Origin: JAZDGX01 sp964482205
Lineage (GTDB): Bacteria; Eisenbacteria; RBG-16-71-46; CAIMUX01; WJJG01
Direction: 5' to 3'
DNA: 64,000 nt
Assembly (NCBI GenBank): GCA_964482205.1
Contig: CAYZWI010000001.1
Location: 449,922 to 513,921, forward strand
Under the pieces are notes generated by a model. The model was not told the origin of the DNA. It ran no database searches and saw only the letters and a program-made list of their open reading frames with translations. A program made the translations under genes and the position numbers. This document shows positions 42,024 through 50,643 of the stretch, piece by piece (within the stretch, counting starts at the first letter, position 1; every line of letters starts with the position of its first letter).

Positions 42024-42473
42024 TCAGGCGGCGCGCATGCCGCGCACGACGCGCCGTTCCTGGCGTAGCGGCATCCAGCTCGCGACGGGCTTTTCCAGCC
42101 AGGCCGTGACGGAGTCGAGCAGCTCCTTCCGGCGCACGGGCTTCGACATGTACCCGTCGCAACCCGCTTCAAGCGTCTTCTCCGCGTCGCCTTTCATCGC
42201 CTTGGCGGTGAGGGCGATGATGGGAATCCCATCGAAGGCGGAATTCTCGCTCATGCGCCGGGCCGTCTCATATCCGTCCATGATCGGCATCATCATGTCG
42301 AGCAGGATGAGATCGGGCCGCCGGAGAAGCCCTTCATCCAAGGCCGCCTGCCCATTGTCGACGACCTTCACCTCGAAGCCGCCGCTTTCCAGAATGGCGC
42401 GAAACACATACTGGTTGGTCGGCTCGTCCTCGGCCAGCAGGATGTACCCGTGCGAACTCACTGTCGGTTCCAT
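42024..42473 (-). CDS. Single-domain response regulator
   Basis: 149 residues, one receiver domain (about 10-130) without output domain. Acidic pocket AEDEPTNQ, phosphoacceptor Asp in LILLDMMMP, Thr in ALTAKAM and Lys in MSKPVRRKEL are all intact. The C-terminal 20 residues are basic. ATG at 42473 has GGGAG 8 bases upstream. It lies 29 bp after the sensor kinase, whose own attached receiver lacks the phosphate Asp, so this protein is the likely true phosphoryl acceptor. Target unknown. Confidence 0.9.
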   Translation of the reverse strand: MEPTVSSHGYILLAEDEPTNQYVFRAILESGGFEVKVVDNGQAALDEGLLRRPDLILLDMMMPIMDGYETARRMSENSAFDGIPIIALTAKAMKGDAEKTLEAGCDGYMSKPVRRKELLDSVTAWLEKPVASWMPLRQERRVVRGMRAA

Positions 42474-42502
42474 GTCACGCTCCCACGCAAAGGCCCGATG
42501 AA

Positions 42503-44197
42503 TCACGCGGCCGATGCCGCCGGCGAGCGGTCGTCGTCCGGCCGGCTCTTGGTTTCCTCCGGAAAGGATCTGCCTCTCCAGGCCGCGATCGCGTCCGCGA
42601 CCGCCTCCCGTATGTCGCCCGTGGCGTCGATCCACACGATCGAGCGGGCCAGCTCCGGGCGCTCTCTGCGCGCCTCGTCTTCCGTCCCCGCGCCAAGCAC
42701 GACGATGGGGACCGCGGCCGGAGCGCTTGCCGCCAGGGATTGGGCCCACTCCAGGGCGGAATCGTTTCCCGTCTGGGCACGGATCAGCAGGAGATCGATC
42801 GCTTCGCTCTGAAGCAGCCGCGCCGCGACCTCGCCCTCGCGGGCGATGAACGCGTCCCAGCCCCGCTGCCGGAGATGACGGGCGAGCAATCCTCCCGTCA
42901 GGCTATCCGCGCTCACCACGAGGGCGTGGCGCAAGCCGCCACGCATTGCGGCCAGCCATTCTTCGCCCGGCGGGACGCTCGCCGGACACTCCCCTCGAAC
43001 CGCCTGCACCGGAACTACGAAGGCGAACCGCGATCCCCGCCCCACCATGCTGTCCAGCCAGATGTCTCCGCCCATCAGGTTCACCATCTGACGGCTGACG
43101 GCGAGCCCCAGGCCGGTCCCTTTCTGCCGGCTCACGGGTCCCGTTTCCACGCGATGGAATTCGAGAAAGATTTCGTGCTGGTGCTCCGGCGCGATTCCGG
43201 GGCCGGTGTCTTCCACTTCCACCGACAGCAGGTTCTCCTTCTCGAGCAGCTGAAAGCGCACCGAGACCGATCCCTGTTCGGTGAACTTGATCGCGTTCCC
43301 GAGCAGGTTCACGAGCACCTGGCGCGCCTTCGCGCTGTCGACCCGGACCAGCCGGCCCGCTCCGTTGCATTCGACGAAGAGCGAGAGGCCCTTGGCCTCC
43401 GCGAGCGGGCGCAATTGCTCTGCGGCTTCGCTCAGGCAGTCGATCACGCGGACGTCCTCGGGACGCAGATCCATGCGGCCCGCTTCGATGCGCGAGAGGT
43501 CGAGGACCTCGTTGATGAGCGCCAGGAGATTCTCGCCGCTCGCGTGGACCATCGCGAGGTGCTTGCGCTGCTCGCCGGTCAAGGGGCCGGCGATCTCTTC
43601 CCGAAGCATGTCGGTGAGAGCGAGGATCGCATTCAAGGGCGTGCGCAATTCGTGCGAGACGCTGGCGAAGAACGAGCTCTTCAGCCGGTCGGCTTCGATC
43701 ACCTTCTCATTCTGGAAGGCGAGCGCGAGGTTCTTCTGGCGCAGCTCCTCGGTGCGCTGGCGGACTTTCGCAATCAGCGTGCGATGGATCGCCTCGTTGC
43801 CCTGGCGCGCTTCCAGCGTTCGTTCCCGAATGCGGCCGAGAGCCTCTTCCAGGCAAGCGAGGGGGTCGTCATTCGAAGAGAAGGCTTCGCCCGGTCCGTC
43901 GCAGGCGATCGCGCGAACGTCCTCGCTCAATCGCCGCAGGCGGGCCTCGCGCGCCATTCGCGCGCGGCGACGCGCCCGCTCGCAGGTCGCATCGACCGCC
44001 AACCCGGACAGGGTCGCGATGCCCGCCGCGGCGAGCCCCGCAGCCGCGATCGTCGCCGCCGACACGCTTCCCGGCGCGAGAAGCTTCCACCCGCCGATAG
44101 CGGCCACGGAAGCGACCGCGGCGGGAAGGGCGGCCGCGGCGAACACGCGCGCGCACCGGCGGACGATGGAACAACCCTGGGACGCAAACACGGTCAT
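42503..44197 (-). CDS. Membrane sensor histidine kinase with degenerate receiver domain
   Basis: 564 residues. Two membrane segments near the N-terminus (about 17-40 and 45-68), a helical/coiled linker (about 115-170), then HisKA with H182 in SVSHELRTPLN and HATPase with N-box NLLGNAIKF, DTGPGI and GTGLGLA, all intact. The C-terminal module (about 423-540) folds like a receiver, but the phosphoacceptor position is Arg (DLLLIR, R473) and the acidic pocket is gone, so it cannot be phosphorylated in the normal way. No obvious ligand-binding domain. ATG at 44197 has GAGGAG. Paired with the response regulator. Confidence 0.9.
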   Translation of the reverse strand: MTVFASQGCSIVRRCARVFAAAALPAAVASVAAIGGWKLLAPGSVSAATIAAAGLAAAGIATLSGLAVDATCERARRRARMAREARLRRLSEDVRAIACDGPGEAFSSNDDPLACLEEALGRIRERTLEARQGNEAIHRTLIAKVRQRTEELRQKNLALAFQNEKVIEADRLKSSFFASVSHELRTPLNAILALTDMLREEIAGPLTGEQRKHLAMVHASGENLLALINEVLDLSRIEAGRMDLRPEDVRVIDCLSEAAEQLRPLAEAKGLSLFVECNGAGRLVRVDSAKARQVLVNLLGNAIKFTEQGSVSVRFQLLEKENLLSVEVEDTGPGIAPEHQHEIFLEFHRVETGPVSRQKGTGLGLAVSRQMVNLMGGDIWLDSMVGRGSRFAFVVPVQAVRGECPASVPPGEEWLAAMRGGLRHALVVSADSLTGGLLARHLRQRGWDAFIAREGEVAARLLQSEAIDLLLIRAQTGNDSALEWAQSLAASAPAAVPIVVLGAGTEDEARRERPELARSIVWIDATGDIREAVADAIAAWRGRSFPEETKSRPDDDRSPAASAA

Positions 44198-44462
44198 CTG
44201 CTCCTCGAACGGCCCGCTCCGTCAACGGCTTGCGCGCCGCCCGTCGGCGGACGGAAACGAACCGGCGGCCGGAAACGCGCCTCTCCGCTTTCCCTTTGAA
44301 CCATCGACCCGGCGGAGAACCTCATTGAGCGCGGCGCACGCGGGCCCGAAACGGGCCCGAATCCGCTTGACCCGTTCGGCGGCGCCCGGCCAACCTCGCC
44401 CTCGCACTCGGCGCCGATTGGCGCAAAGCAGCCTTGGACCCGGGGAAACGAAGGAGCGCGTC

Positions 44463-45623
44463 TTGGCCGAGCGAACGGATTTCTATCGTCTGGATCTCCT
44501 GCTGAGCGAGTCGGAGAGGATGCTGCGGGACACCGTGAAGACCTTCGTCGCGCGCGAGTGGCTGCCCCACGCGGCGGAGCACTTCGAGAAGGGCGCGTTT
44601 CCCCTCGACATCGTTCCCCGTCTCGGCGAGCTCGGTTTGCTGGGCATGAAGTATTCCGACTACGGCTGCGCGGGAGCGTCGAATGTCGACTACGGCCTCG
44701 CCTGCCAGGAGCTGGAAGCGGGCGACAGCGGTCTGCGCAGCTTTGTCAGCGTGCAGACCTCGCTGGTCATCCACCCCATCCACACCTACGGCAGCGAGGA
44801 GCAGAAGCGCCTCTTCCTCCCCAAGCTCGCCCGCGGCGAGATGATCGGCTGCTTCGCGTTGACCGAGCCGGATCACGGATCGGACCCCGGCGGCATGGAG
44901 ACCAAAGCGGTTCGCGACGGCGGCGAGTATGTGCTGAACGGCGCGAAGATGTGGATCACCAACGGATCGATCGCGGACCTGGCGCTCGTCTGGGCGCGGC
45001 TGGACGAAGGAATCGGCGGGTTCCTGGTGGAACGAGGCGCTCGGGGATTCTCCGCTCCCGAGGTGCCGCGCAAGCTCTCCCTGCGCGCATCGGTGACGAG
45101 CGAGCTCGTCCTCGACGAGGTGCGCGTGCCCGAGCGGCATCGCCTGCCCGGCGCGCACACGCTGGCCGCGCCTCTGGGCTGCCTGAACGAGGCGCGCTAC
45201 GGGATCGCGTGGGGCGCGATGGGCGCGGCCTGCGCCTGCTATGAAGCGGCCCTCGACTACACGCGCGAGCGCAGCCAATTCGGCCGGCCGCTCGCTTCCT
45301 TCCAGCTCGTGCAGGAACAGCTCGTCGGGATGCTGTCGGAAATCACCAAGGGGCAGTTGTTGAATCTGCGGCTCGGACGCATGAAGGACGCGGGTCTCGC
45401 CCACCATTCCCATGTCTCGCTCGCCAAGCGCGCGAATGTGCGCGCGGCGCTCGACATCGCGCGCGGCGCGCGCGCCCTCCTCGGCGCGAGCGGGATCACC
45501 CTGGACTATCCGCCGATGCGGCACGCGGCCAATCTGGAGAGCGTCCTCACCTACGAAGGAACGGAGGAGATCCACACCCTGATCGTCGGGCGCGAGATCA
45601 CCGGGCTCGACGCATTCCGCTGA
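44463..45623 (+). CDS. Acyl-CoA dehydrogenase (glutaryl-CoA dehydrogenase-like)
   Basis: 386 residues, FAD enzyme. FAD and substrate blocks: CFALTEPDHGSDPG, GAKMWITNGS, ERSQFGRPLASFQLVQ and the catalytic glutamate in TYEGTEEIHTLI. Best resemblance is to the glutaryl-CoA dehydrogenase branch (NLESVLTYEGTEEIH, ITGLDAF end). Whether it decarboxylates cannot be judged here. Start is TTG at 44463: AAGGAG is 7 bases upstream, and no ATG or GTG fits the family N-terminus. A weak promoter, TTGACC at 44367-44372 with CAACCT 18 bp on, may serve it. Single gene, convergent with the next. Confidence 0.9.
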   Translation: MAERTDFYRLDLLLSESERMLRDTVKTFVAREWLPHAAEHFEKGAFPLDIVPRLGELGLLGMKYSDYGCAGASNVDYGLACQELEAGDSGLRSFVSVQTSLVIHPIHTYGSEEQKRLFLPKLARGEMIGCFALTEPDHGSDPGGMETKAVRDGGEYVLNGAKMWITNGSIADLALVWARLDEGIGGFLVERGARGFSAPEVPRKLSLRASVTSELVLDEVRVPERHRLPGAHTLAAPLGCLNEARYGIAWGAMGAACACYEAALDYTRERSQFGRPLASFQLVQEQLVGMLSEITKGQLLNLRLGRMKDAGLAHHSHVSLAKRANVRAALDIARGARALLGASGITLDYPPMRHAANLESVLTYEGTEEIHTLIVGREITGLDAFR

Positions 45624-45641
45624 GGCGCGCTTCTCCTCGCA

Positions 45642-46592
45642 TCAAGCCGCGGGCGAGATCGCGTCCAGGGCCTCTTTGCGCTCCGCGATCACATAGCCCT
45701 CTTTCCCCGGGGCCACGCGCGCGGCGGCCGTGCGCGGATCATGGGCGAAGACGATCCAGCTGCGGTCGCGCGCCGCCTGCTCCAGCACCGCGCTCTTCTC
45801 TTCGAGCAGCCGGTCGGGCCAGAGGTCGAAGCCGGTCGTGTAGGCCAGGCGGATGTGCGCCAGCATGGGAATGAGATCGGTCGGGTAGATCACGCTCGCG
45901 AGAGAACCGGCGACGCGCGTGACGAGCAGGCCGCGCGTGTGGCCCACCGTCTCCCGCAGCGATATCTGCGGCCACCCCGGCACTCCATCGTCCAGGAAAT
46001 GGGGGCCGTTCCCGCGAATGGCGGCGAGATCTTCTTCGCGAAAACTGCGCCGCTCCTTGGCTCCGGGCGCGTTCGCCTGCTCCCATTGGGCGCGGCTCAC
46101 CCAGACGCGCGCGCGGGGCAATTCGAGAACGGTCTCGCCATCCGGGCCGTGGCTCGCGAGGCCGCCGATGTGGTCGAAGTGCAAGTGGCTGAGCAGCACA
46201 TCGCCCACTTGCCCGGGGTCGATGCCCGCCTGCCGCAGGATCGCGGAGAGGGTCCCCAAGGCGGGATCGATCTCCATGCGAGCACTCTCCTCGCTGGAGT
46301 AGCGCGATCCCATTCCCGGGTCGACGAGGAGGATCTTCTCGCCCGATCGGATCACGAGGGAGCGAAGGACGAGCGGGATGCGATTCGACTCGTCTGCCTG
46401 GCCATCCCGGTTCCACAGCATCTTCGGGACTTGCCCGTACATGCTTCCGCCGTCCAGGCGAAAGCGGCTCGTGATGAGCTCGCGGACCTCGAGCCCTCCC
46501 AGGTCCACCCAGCCGGGAACCCGATGGGGGGAGCGCCGGTTTGCCCCATCGTCGGGCCTTTCACGAGAAGGTTTGAGAGGCTTGTCGTCCAT
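45642..46592 (-). CDS. Metallo-beta-lactamase-fold hydrolase
   Basis: 316 residues. The metal-binding LSHLHFDHIGG is complete, with later IYPTDL and IVFAHDP supplying the other ligands. The SYSSEESARMEIDP-like region and the GWPQISL, HTRGLL segments are typical of the glyoxalase II/lactonase-type (quorum-lactonase-like) branch of the family. No signal peptide. ATG at 46592; the ribosome site is weak. It shares an 83-bp divergent gap with the DUF1573 operon. Substrate unknown. Confidence 0.85.
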   Translation of the reverse strand: MDDKPLKPSRERPDDGANRRSPHRVPGWVDLGGLEVRELITSRFRLDGGSMYGQVPKMLWNRDGQADESNRIPLVLRSLVIRSGEKILLVDPGMGSRYSSEESARMEIDPALGTLSAILRQAGIDPGQVGDVLLSHLHFDHIGGLASHGPDGETVLELPRARVWVSRAQWEQANAPGAKERRSFREEDLAAIRGNGPHFLDDGVPGWPQISLRETVGHTRGLLVTRVAGSLASVIYPTDLIPMLAHIRLAYTTGFDLWPDRLLEEKSAVLEQAARDRSWIVFAHDPRTAAARVAPGKEGYVIAERKEALDAISPAA

Positions 46593-46616
46593 GGCCGGAT
46601 GATCGCGCCCGGTTCG

Positions 46617-46646
46617 TTGACCTCGCAACCGGGATCTTCCTATACT
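46617..46646 (+). promoter_or_regulatory. Promoter of the DUF1573 operon
   Basis: -35 TTGACC (46617-46622), 18 bp spacer, -10 TATACT (46641-46646). Predicted start near 46653, 23 bases before ATG at 46676, which itself has GGGAGGGA. Confidence 0.6.
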
Positions 46647-46675
46647 GGCCCGTTTCAGACCCTGCGGGAGGGAGC

Positions 46676-47872
46676 ATGGTGACAGGCATCGACCGTTCGG
46701 GCGCGCTCGCGCGCACGCGGACCGCGGACAGGATCGCACGGGCGCGTTCTGTGGGCGGCACGGCCCTGTCGCCCGCGGTCCGGCTGCTCTTCCGGGCCGG
46801 CCGTTCCCCTTGGACCCGGCTCGTCCTCCTCGCGGGCCTTCTCGCGTCCTCGTCGCTCGCGGTTCTCCCGGCCCTCGCCGGGGGAGTGCGCGTGGCGGGC
46901 CCGGCCATCGCCCTCGATCCCCCCATCCACGATTTCGGCATGCTCCCCCAGGAAGGCATCTTCTACGCGGACATCCGGATCACGAATCGGGGAACCGCTC
47001 CGCTTCAGGTGCACAAGATCGCGAGCGACTGCGGCTGCACGGTGGCCGACCTGAGCGACAGCACGCTCACGCCCGGAGAATCCACCAGCCTGCGCGTAGC
47101 CTTCAACACGCACAGCTTCTCGGGACAGGTGCGCAAGAATGTCTTCGTCGAGACGAACGATCCCGGAATGCCGCGGGCGACGGTCGGCATCAAGGCCTTC
47201 GTGCGGCCGTGGATTCGCATGGATCGCGAGGAGCTCGACTTCGGCGCGGTGCCCCGGGGGACGCCCAGCGTGCAAACCGTGAGGCTCTACTCCGCCGCCA
47301 GCGATCAGGTGCGCATCGTGAAGCTCGGCTATCCGGAAGAGCTCATGGAGGCGGAGTACGATCAGTCCTCCTTGGGAGACAGCCTCGTTCACACGGTCCG
47401 CTTTCGCCTGCGGGCCGACGCGCCCGCCGGCGCCTTCACGAAACCGGGGCTGGTGGAGACGACCCACCCGCAAAGCGGAGCTCTGCGTCTCAAGCTCACC
47501 GGCCAGATCCACGGCTTCTTCCGCCTCGATGCCCCGAGCGTCTCCTTCGGGCAGATGAAGCAGGGGACGGCGCGCATGCGGGAATTGCGCCTGACCGCCA
47601 CGGGATCGGGAAGCTGCCGGGTGCAGTCGGCCACCTGCGCCGACGAGCGCGTGCGCGTGGAGATCGTCCCGCAAACGGGCCGCGACTACCTCATTCGCCT
47701 CACCGTTCCGGCGAGCACTCCGGCGGGAAAACTGAAGGGCAAGCTCGTCATTCTCACCGACGATCCCATCCAGCCTCGCATCGAAGTGCCGGTCGTCGGC
47801 CGCATTCGCTCCCCCTCCGCGCCCGAAGAGCCGGAGCGCTTCGAAGGCGGTGCGCCCGAGGAGGAGCCGTGA
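46676..47872 (+). CDS. DUF1573 protein with tandem Ig-like domains, exported
   Basis: 398 residues. An N-terminal hydrophobic segment (about 45-68) acts as signal or anchor. The DUF1573 domain (about 75-175) has the conserved DFGMLPQEG and the CGC motif in SDCGCTVADL, and a second and third Ig-like unit follow (about 180-380). This family is exported and often sits beside redox or heme-related proteins; its role is unknown. ATG at 46676 follows GGGAGGGA. The stop overlaps the next gene as GTGA, so it starts a three-gene operon. Confidence 0.83.
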   Translation: MVTGIDRSGALARTRTADRIARARSVGGTALSPAVRLLFRAGRSPWTRLVLLAGLLASSSLAVLPALAGGVRVAGPAIALDPPIHDFGMLPQEGIFYADIRITNRGTAPLQVHKIASDCGCTVADLSDSTLTPGESTSLRVAFNTHSFSGQVRKNVFVETNDPGMPRATVGIKAFVRPWIRMDREELDFGAVPRGTPSVQTVRLYSAASDQVRIVKLGYPEELMEAEYDQSSLGDSLVHTVRFRLRADAPAGAFTKPGLVETTHPQSGALRLKLTGQIHGFFRLDAPSVSFGQMKQGTARMRELRLTATGSGSCRVQSATCADERVRVEIVPQTGRDYLIRLTVPASTPAGKLKGKLVILTDDPIQPRIEVPVVGRIRSPSAPEEPERFEGGAPEEEP

Positions 47873-48546
47873 TCCCGCCCGGGCCGGGTCCTTCCCGGTC
47901 CCGGCGCTTCTTCGCCCGCCTCGCAGGCGAGGCCGTCCTCGTTCTGGCGATCGGCGCGACCGCGGGGTTTGCCCGCAATGCGCTGCGCACCGATCCCTTG
48001 CCCTATCGCCTCTCCCCCTCCCTGCTGTCGATCGAGAGCGGTGCGCGAGCGGTCTTCCCGAAGGAAGCGCTGCGCCTTCACGACCGGGCCGAACACATCT
48101 TCGTCGACGCGCGTTCGCGCGATGCCTTCGTCAGCGGCCACATCGCGGGCGCGCTCTCGCTTCCCGTCGCGCAATTCGACGAGCTGATCGAGAGCCTCGA
48201 CCTGTGGGCCGGCGGGCAGCCATTGCTCGTGTACGGCGGGCGCGCCGAGCCGCTCTCCGCGGACGAGCTCGCGCGCCGCCTCATCGAAAGCGGCCACGCG
48301 GAGGTTCTGCTGCTCGCCCAGAGCTTCGAGGAATGGAAGCGCGCGGGAGCCCCGGTGGAGACGGGCTCCGAAGGCTCGCTCGACGAAGACGAATCCCAGG
48401 CGGAAGACGAAGAGAGGGATGAGATGGATGATGACATAGATGACGACGTAGATGATGAGATGAATGATGACATGAGCGATGAGATGGACGACGACGGGAG
48501 CGAACGCGCGAGCGGGCGATCCTTTGACGCGGAGGAGGCCCGGTGA
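47869..48546 (+). CDS. Rhodanese-like protein without the catalytic cysteine, with a polyacidic tail
   Basis: 225 residues. One N-terminal membrane helix (about 15-40), a rhodanese domain (about 55-165) with FVDARSRDAFVSGHIAGALSLP, then LLVYGGRAEPLSA. A functional rhodanese has its Cys loop at this point; here it is Gly-Gly, so sulfur transfer is not expected. The C-terminus (about 170-210) is almost pure Asp, Glu and Met, encoded by a short GATGAN-type repeat. GTG at 47869 overlaps the DUF1573 stop and has GAGGAG. Overlaps MauE by 4 bp. Confidence 0.8.
   Translation: MIPPGPGPSRSRRFFARLAGEAVLVLAIGATAGFARNALRTDPLPYRLSPSLLSIESGARAVFPKEALRLHDRAEHIFVDARSRDAFVSGHIAGALSLPVAQFDELIESLDLWAGGQPLLVYGGRAEPLSADELARRLIESGHAEVLLLAQSFEEWKRAGAPVETGSEGSLDEDESQAEDEERDEMDDDIDDDVDDEMNDDMSDEMDDDGSERASGRSFDAEEAR
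48418..48495 (+). repeat. GATGA-type acidic codon repeat in the rhodanese-like gene
   Basis: Repeated GATGAN/GATGACN units encode Asp-Glu-Met-Asp clusters. The stretch is clearly richer in A and T than the surrounding gene, suggesting slippage-type expansion in a coding tail. Confidence 0.6.
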
Positions 48547-49076
48547 GCCAGGAGGCTCTGAGCATCGCCATTCTCGCGGCCTTGACGCTCGCCGCCGCGG
48601 TCCTGGCCGCATTGGCTGTGCGCTTGCCCGGGCGGCTCGAAGGCCGCGCGGCGCAGATCCTGCAACTCGCCTGCCGCTTCGCCCTGGCCGCGGTCTTTCT
48701 GGCGGCCGCGTACGGCAAGCTCCGCGACCCTTACGCCTTCGCCGTCAGCATCCACGCCTACCGCTTGACGCCCGCCTCCTGGGCCGCGATCGGCGCCGTC
48801 GCCATGCCGGCGATCGAGGTGGCCGCGGCCCTCGCCGTCGCGAGCGGACTCTGCTGGCGCGGCGGCGCGGTCGTCCTCATCGGGCTCCTGCTCGTCTTCA
48901 TCGTGGGCCTGGGCCAGGCGATCATGCGCGGAATCGACATTGAATGCGGCTGCTTCGGAGAGGGATCGAGCCCGGTCAGCTACTGGCTGATCGCCAGAAA
49001 CTACCTGCTCATCATCGCGGCGCTCGTGCCTCTCGCCTACGCGCGGCGTCGAGACCAAGGCGGCCTGGCTGCATGA
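48543..49076 (+). CDS. MauE/DoxX-type membrane protein
   Basis: 177 residues, four or five hydrophobic helices. The family block ECGCFGEGSSPVSYWLIARNY is intact, with the paired cysteines typical of MauE (methylamine dehydrogenase maturation) and related DoxX membrane proteins. An AAYGKLRDPYAFAVSIHAY segment near the N-terminal side is also shared with MauE. In its operon with DUF1573 and the rhodanese-like protein it may carry out membrane thiol chemistry. GTG at 48543 overlaps the previous stop. Followed by about 210 bp with nothing recognisable before the RNase P RNA 3' end. Confidence 0.82.
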   Translation: MSQEALSIAILAALTLAAAVLAALAVRLPGRLEGRAAQILQLACRFALAAVFLAAAYGKLRDPYAFAVSIHAYRLTPASWAAIGAVAMPAIEVAAALAVASGLCWRGGAVVLIGLLLVFIVGLGQAIMRGIDIECGCFGEGSSPVSYWLIARNYLLIIAALVPLAYARRRDQGGLAA

Positions 49077-49288
49077 GAGCCGTCTCCTGCTCGATCCGCA
49101 GGCCTCCGGAAGCCGCGAGACCGCCCGAAGCGATCGCGCACCCGCCCAGGGCGTCCGCCACCCAGCAGCCGCCCGCACGAGGAGTCCGCGCGAACGCGAA
49201 GCGTCGCGCCGCCTGGGATGCGAAGCAGTGCGAGCGCCCCGCTTCGATCCCTTGCGGAGAATGAAACGAAGAGCAGAAGGCACGCAGC

Positions 49289-49660
49289 GGAGCCGGCGAT
49301 AAGCCGAGTTCTGTTCGGGACCGAGATCCCGCGACGGTCATTTCTCTGGGACGCCCGCCGCCGAGCGTCTCGTGCGACCTACCCGGGAGTCGAGCGAGGC
49401 GGGCCACCTCATCCTCCCATATTTGGTCTTGCTCCGGGTGGGGTTTGCCGAGCCGCGGGCGTCGCCGCCCGCGCTGGTGAGCTCTTACCTCACCGTTTCA
49501 CCCTTGCCGTCCGGGAACGCTTGCGCGCGCCCGAAAGGCGGTCTGCTCTCTGTTGCACTTTCCTTGGGATCGCTCCCCCTGGGAATTACCCAGCACCCTG
49601 CCCTGTGGAGCTCGGACTTTCCTCGAGGCCTCACGGCCCCGCGACCGTCTCGCCGACTCC
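49289..49660 (-). ncRNA. rnpB: RNase P RNA, bacterial class A
   Basis: About 372 nucleotides. Read on the minus strand, it has GAGGAAAGTCCGAGCTCC (P4 5' strand region), CACAGGGCAGGGTGCTGGGT, AAGTGCAACAGAGAGCAGACC, GGTAAGAGCTCACCAGC, CGGCAAACCCC and CAGAACTCGGCTTAT, the standard conserved blocks in order. The ends are set by P1: GGAGTCGGCGA at 49650-49660 pairs with TCGCCGGCTCC at 49289-49299. Limits may be off by a few bases. It is the ribozyme that trims tRNA 5' leaders, and two tRNAs lie upstream on the same strand. I see no clear own promoter, and protein frames across it are artefacts. Confidence 0.93.
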
Positions 49661-49731
49661 GTCTGCCTGCCTACCCTGGATGACTCGCGCCTGCGCTGAG
49701 CCCATTCGACGGCTCGCGCCCGGCGCGCGGA

Positions 49732-50430
49732 TCACGCCAACCATACCAGAATGCGCCCGCAACCTTCGCACAGGATCAGCCGCGCGTTGCGGCGCACTTC
49801 GTTGACCGTCTGCGGAGGCAGATTGTAGTGGCAGCCCCCGCACGAGCCTTGCACGACCGGCACGATCGCGTCGCCCTTGGTGGCGGTCAGGCGATCGTAC
49901 TTGTTGCGCGCGAAGGGCGTCAGCGAACCGATGAGCTTCTCGCGCCCGGCGCTCAACTGCGTCTGCTCCTCCTCGAGCTGCTTGCGTTCGTTCTCGAACA
50001 GCGCGCGCTCCGCCTCCACTGCCCCCTGCTTCTCGCGCACATCGGCCGCGACCTTCGCGATCGTGGCCTGGGCCGCCTCTTCCTGCTCCATCGTCGTGAG
50101 GACGACTTCCTCCCACTCGCGCGCCTTCTCCTGCATCACCGCAATCTCGCGCAGCAAGGCCTGGTATTCGACATTGGTCTTCACGCTCAGAAGCTGGGTC
50201 TCGAATCGCTGCCGGTTGGAACGGCAGGTCTCGATCTCGCGGTCGCCCTCGCGATGGCGCGCCTTGGCGCTCTCGAGCCGCGCCTGCTCCTGGGCCAGGG
50301 CCTCCTCCACCGCGAGCATTTCCTTCCCGAGGCGCTGAAGATCGGCCCGGCGCCCTTCCAGCCGCGCGCGCATGTCGCGCAGCCGGTCGTCCACTTGCCG
50401 CAGCTCGAGCAACCAGTCCTGATCGCCCAT
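49732..50430 (-). CDS. Coiled-coil protein with C4 zinc ribbon (zf-RING_7/CdsZ-like)
   Basis: 232 residues. Residues 1-175 are a long antiparallel-type coiled coil rich in Glu, Arg, Gln and Leu. The C-terminus is a zinc ribbon with CGGCHYNLPPQTVNEVRRN and LCEGCGRIL. The family is widespread; functions are uncertain (DNA- or secretion-associated in chlamydia, where it is called CdsZ). ATG at 50430 with GAGAAG. It sits between the tRNAs and rnpB, on the same strand, 72 bp ahead of the RNA. Confidence 0.88.
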   Translation of the reverse strand: MGDQDWLLELRQVDDRLRDMRARLEGRRADLQRLGKEMLAVEEALAQEQARLESAKARHREGDREIETCRSNRQRFETQLLSVKTNVEYQALLREIAVMQEKAREWEEVVLTTMEQEEAAQATIAKVAADVREKQGAVEAERALFENERKQLEEEQTQLSAGREKLIGSLTPFARNKYDRLTATKGDAIVPVVQGSCGGCHYNLPPQTVNEVRRNARLILCEGCGRILVWLA

Positions 50431-50545
50431 TCTTCTCACGGCCTCCTTGCCCGGCGCCCATGCGCCGGAGAATGAAAGAGGCGCGCCCGGGGCGCGCCTC
50501 CTGATGGCCGCCGTCCGACGCTTGGCTGCGACGGACCGCGCTCGG

Positions 50546-50618
50546 TGGGCGGTACAGGACTTGAACCTGTGACCCCCGGCTTGTGATGCCGATGCTCTGC
50601 CAGCTGAGCTAACCGCCC
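50546..50618 (-). tRNA. tRNA-Val (anticodon CAC)
   Basis: 73 nt without encoded CCA. Acceptor GGGCGGT/ACCGCCC, D-arm GCTC..GAGC, anticodon loop ATCACAA giving CAC, T-arm ACAGG-TTCAAGT-CCTGT, discriminator A. It lies 25 nt downstream of the other tRNA and probably in one transcript. Confidence 0.95.
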
Positions 50619-50643
50619 CCGTCTTCTCATCGCCCCACCATCT

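Noticed and set aside
49218..49805. Several protein frames across 49.2-49.8 kb
   Set aside because: The region is RNase P RNA with all conserved blocks and a perfect P1 helix.
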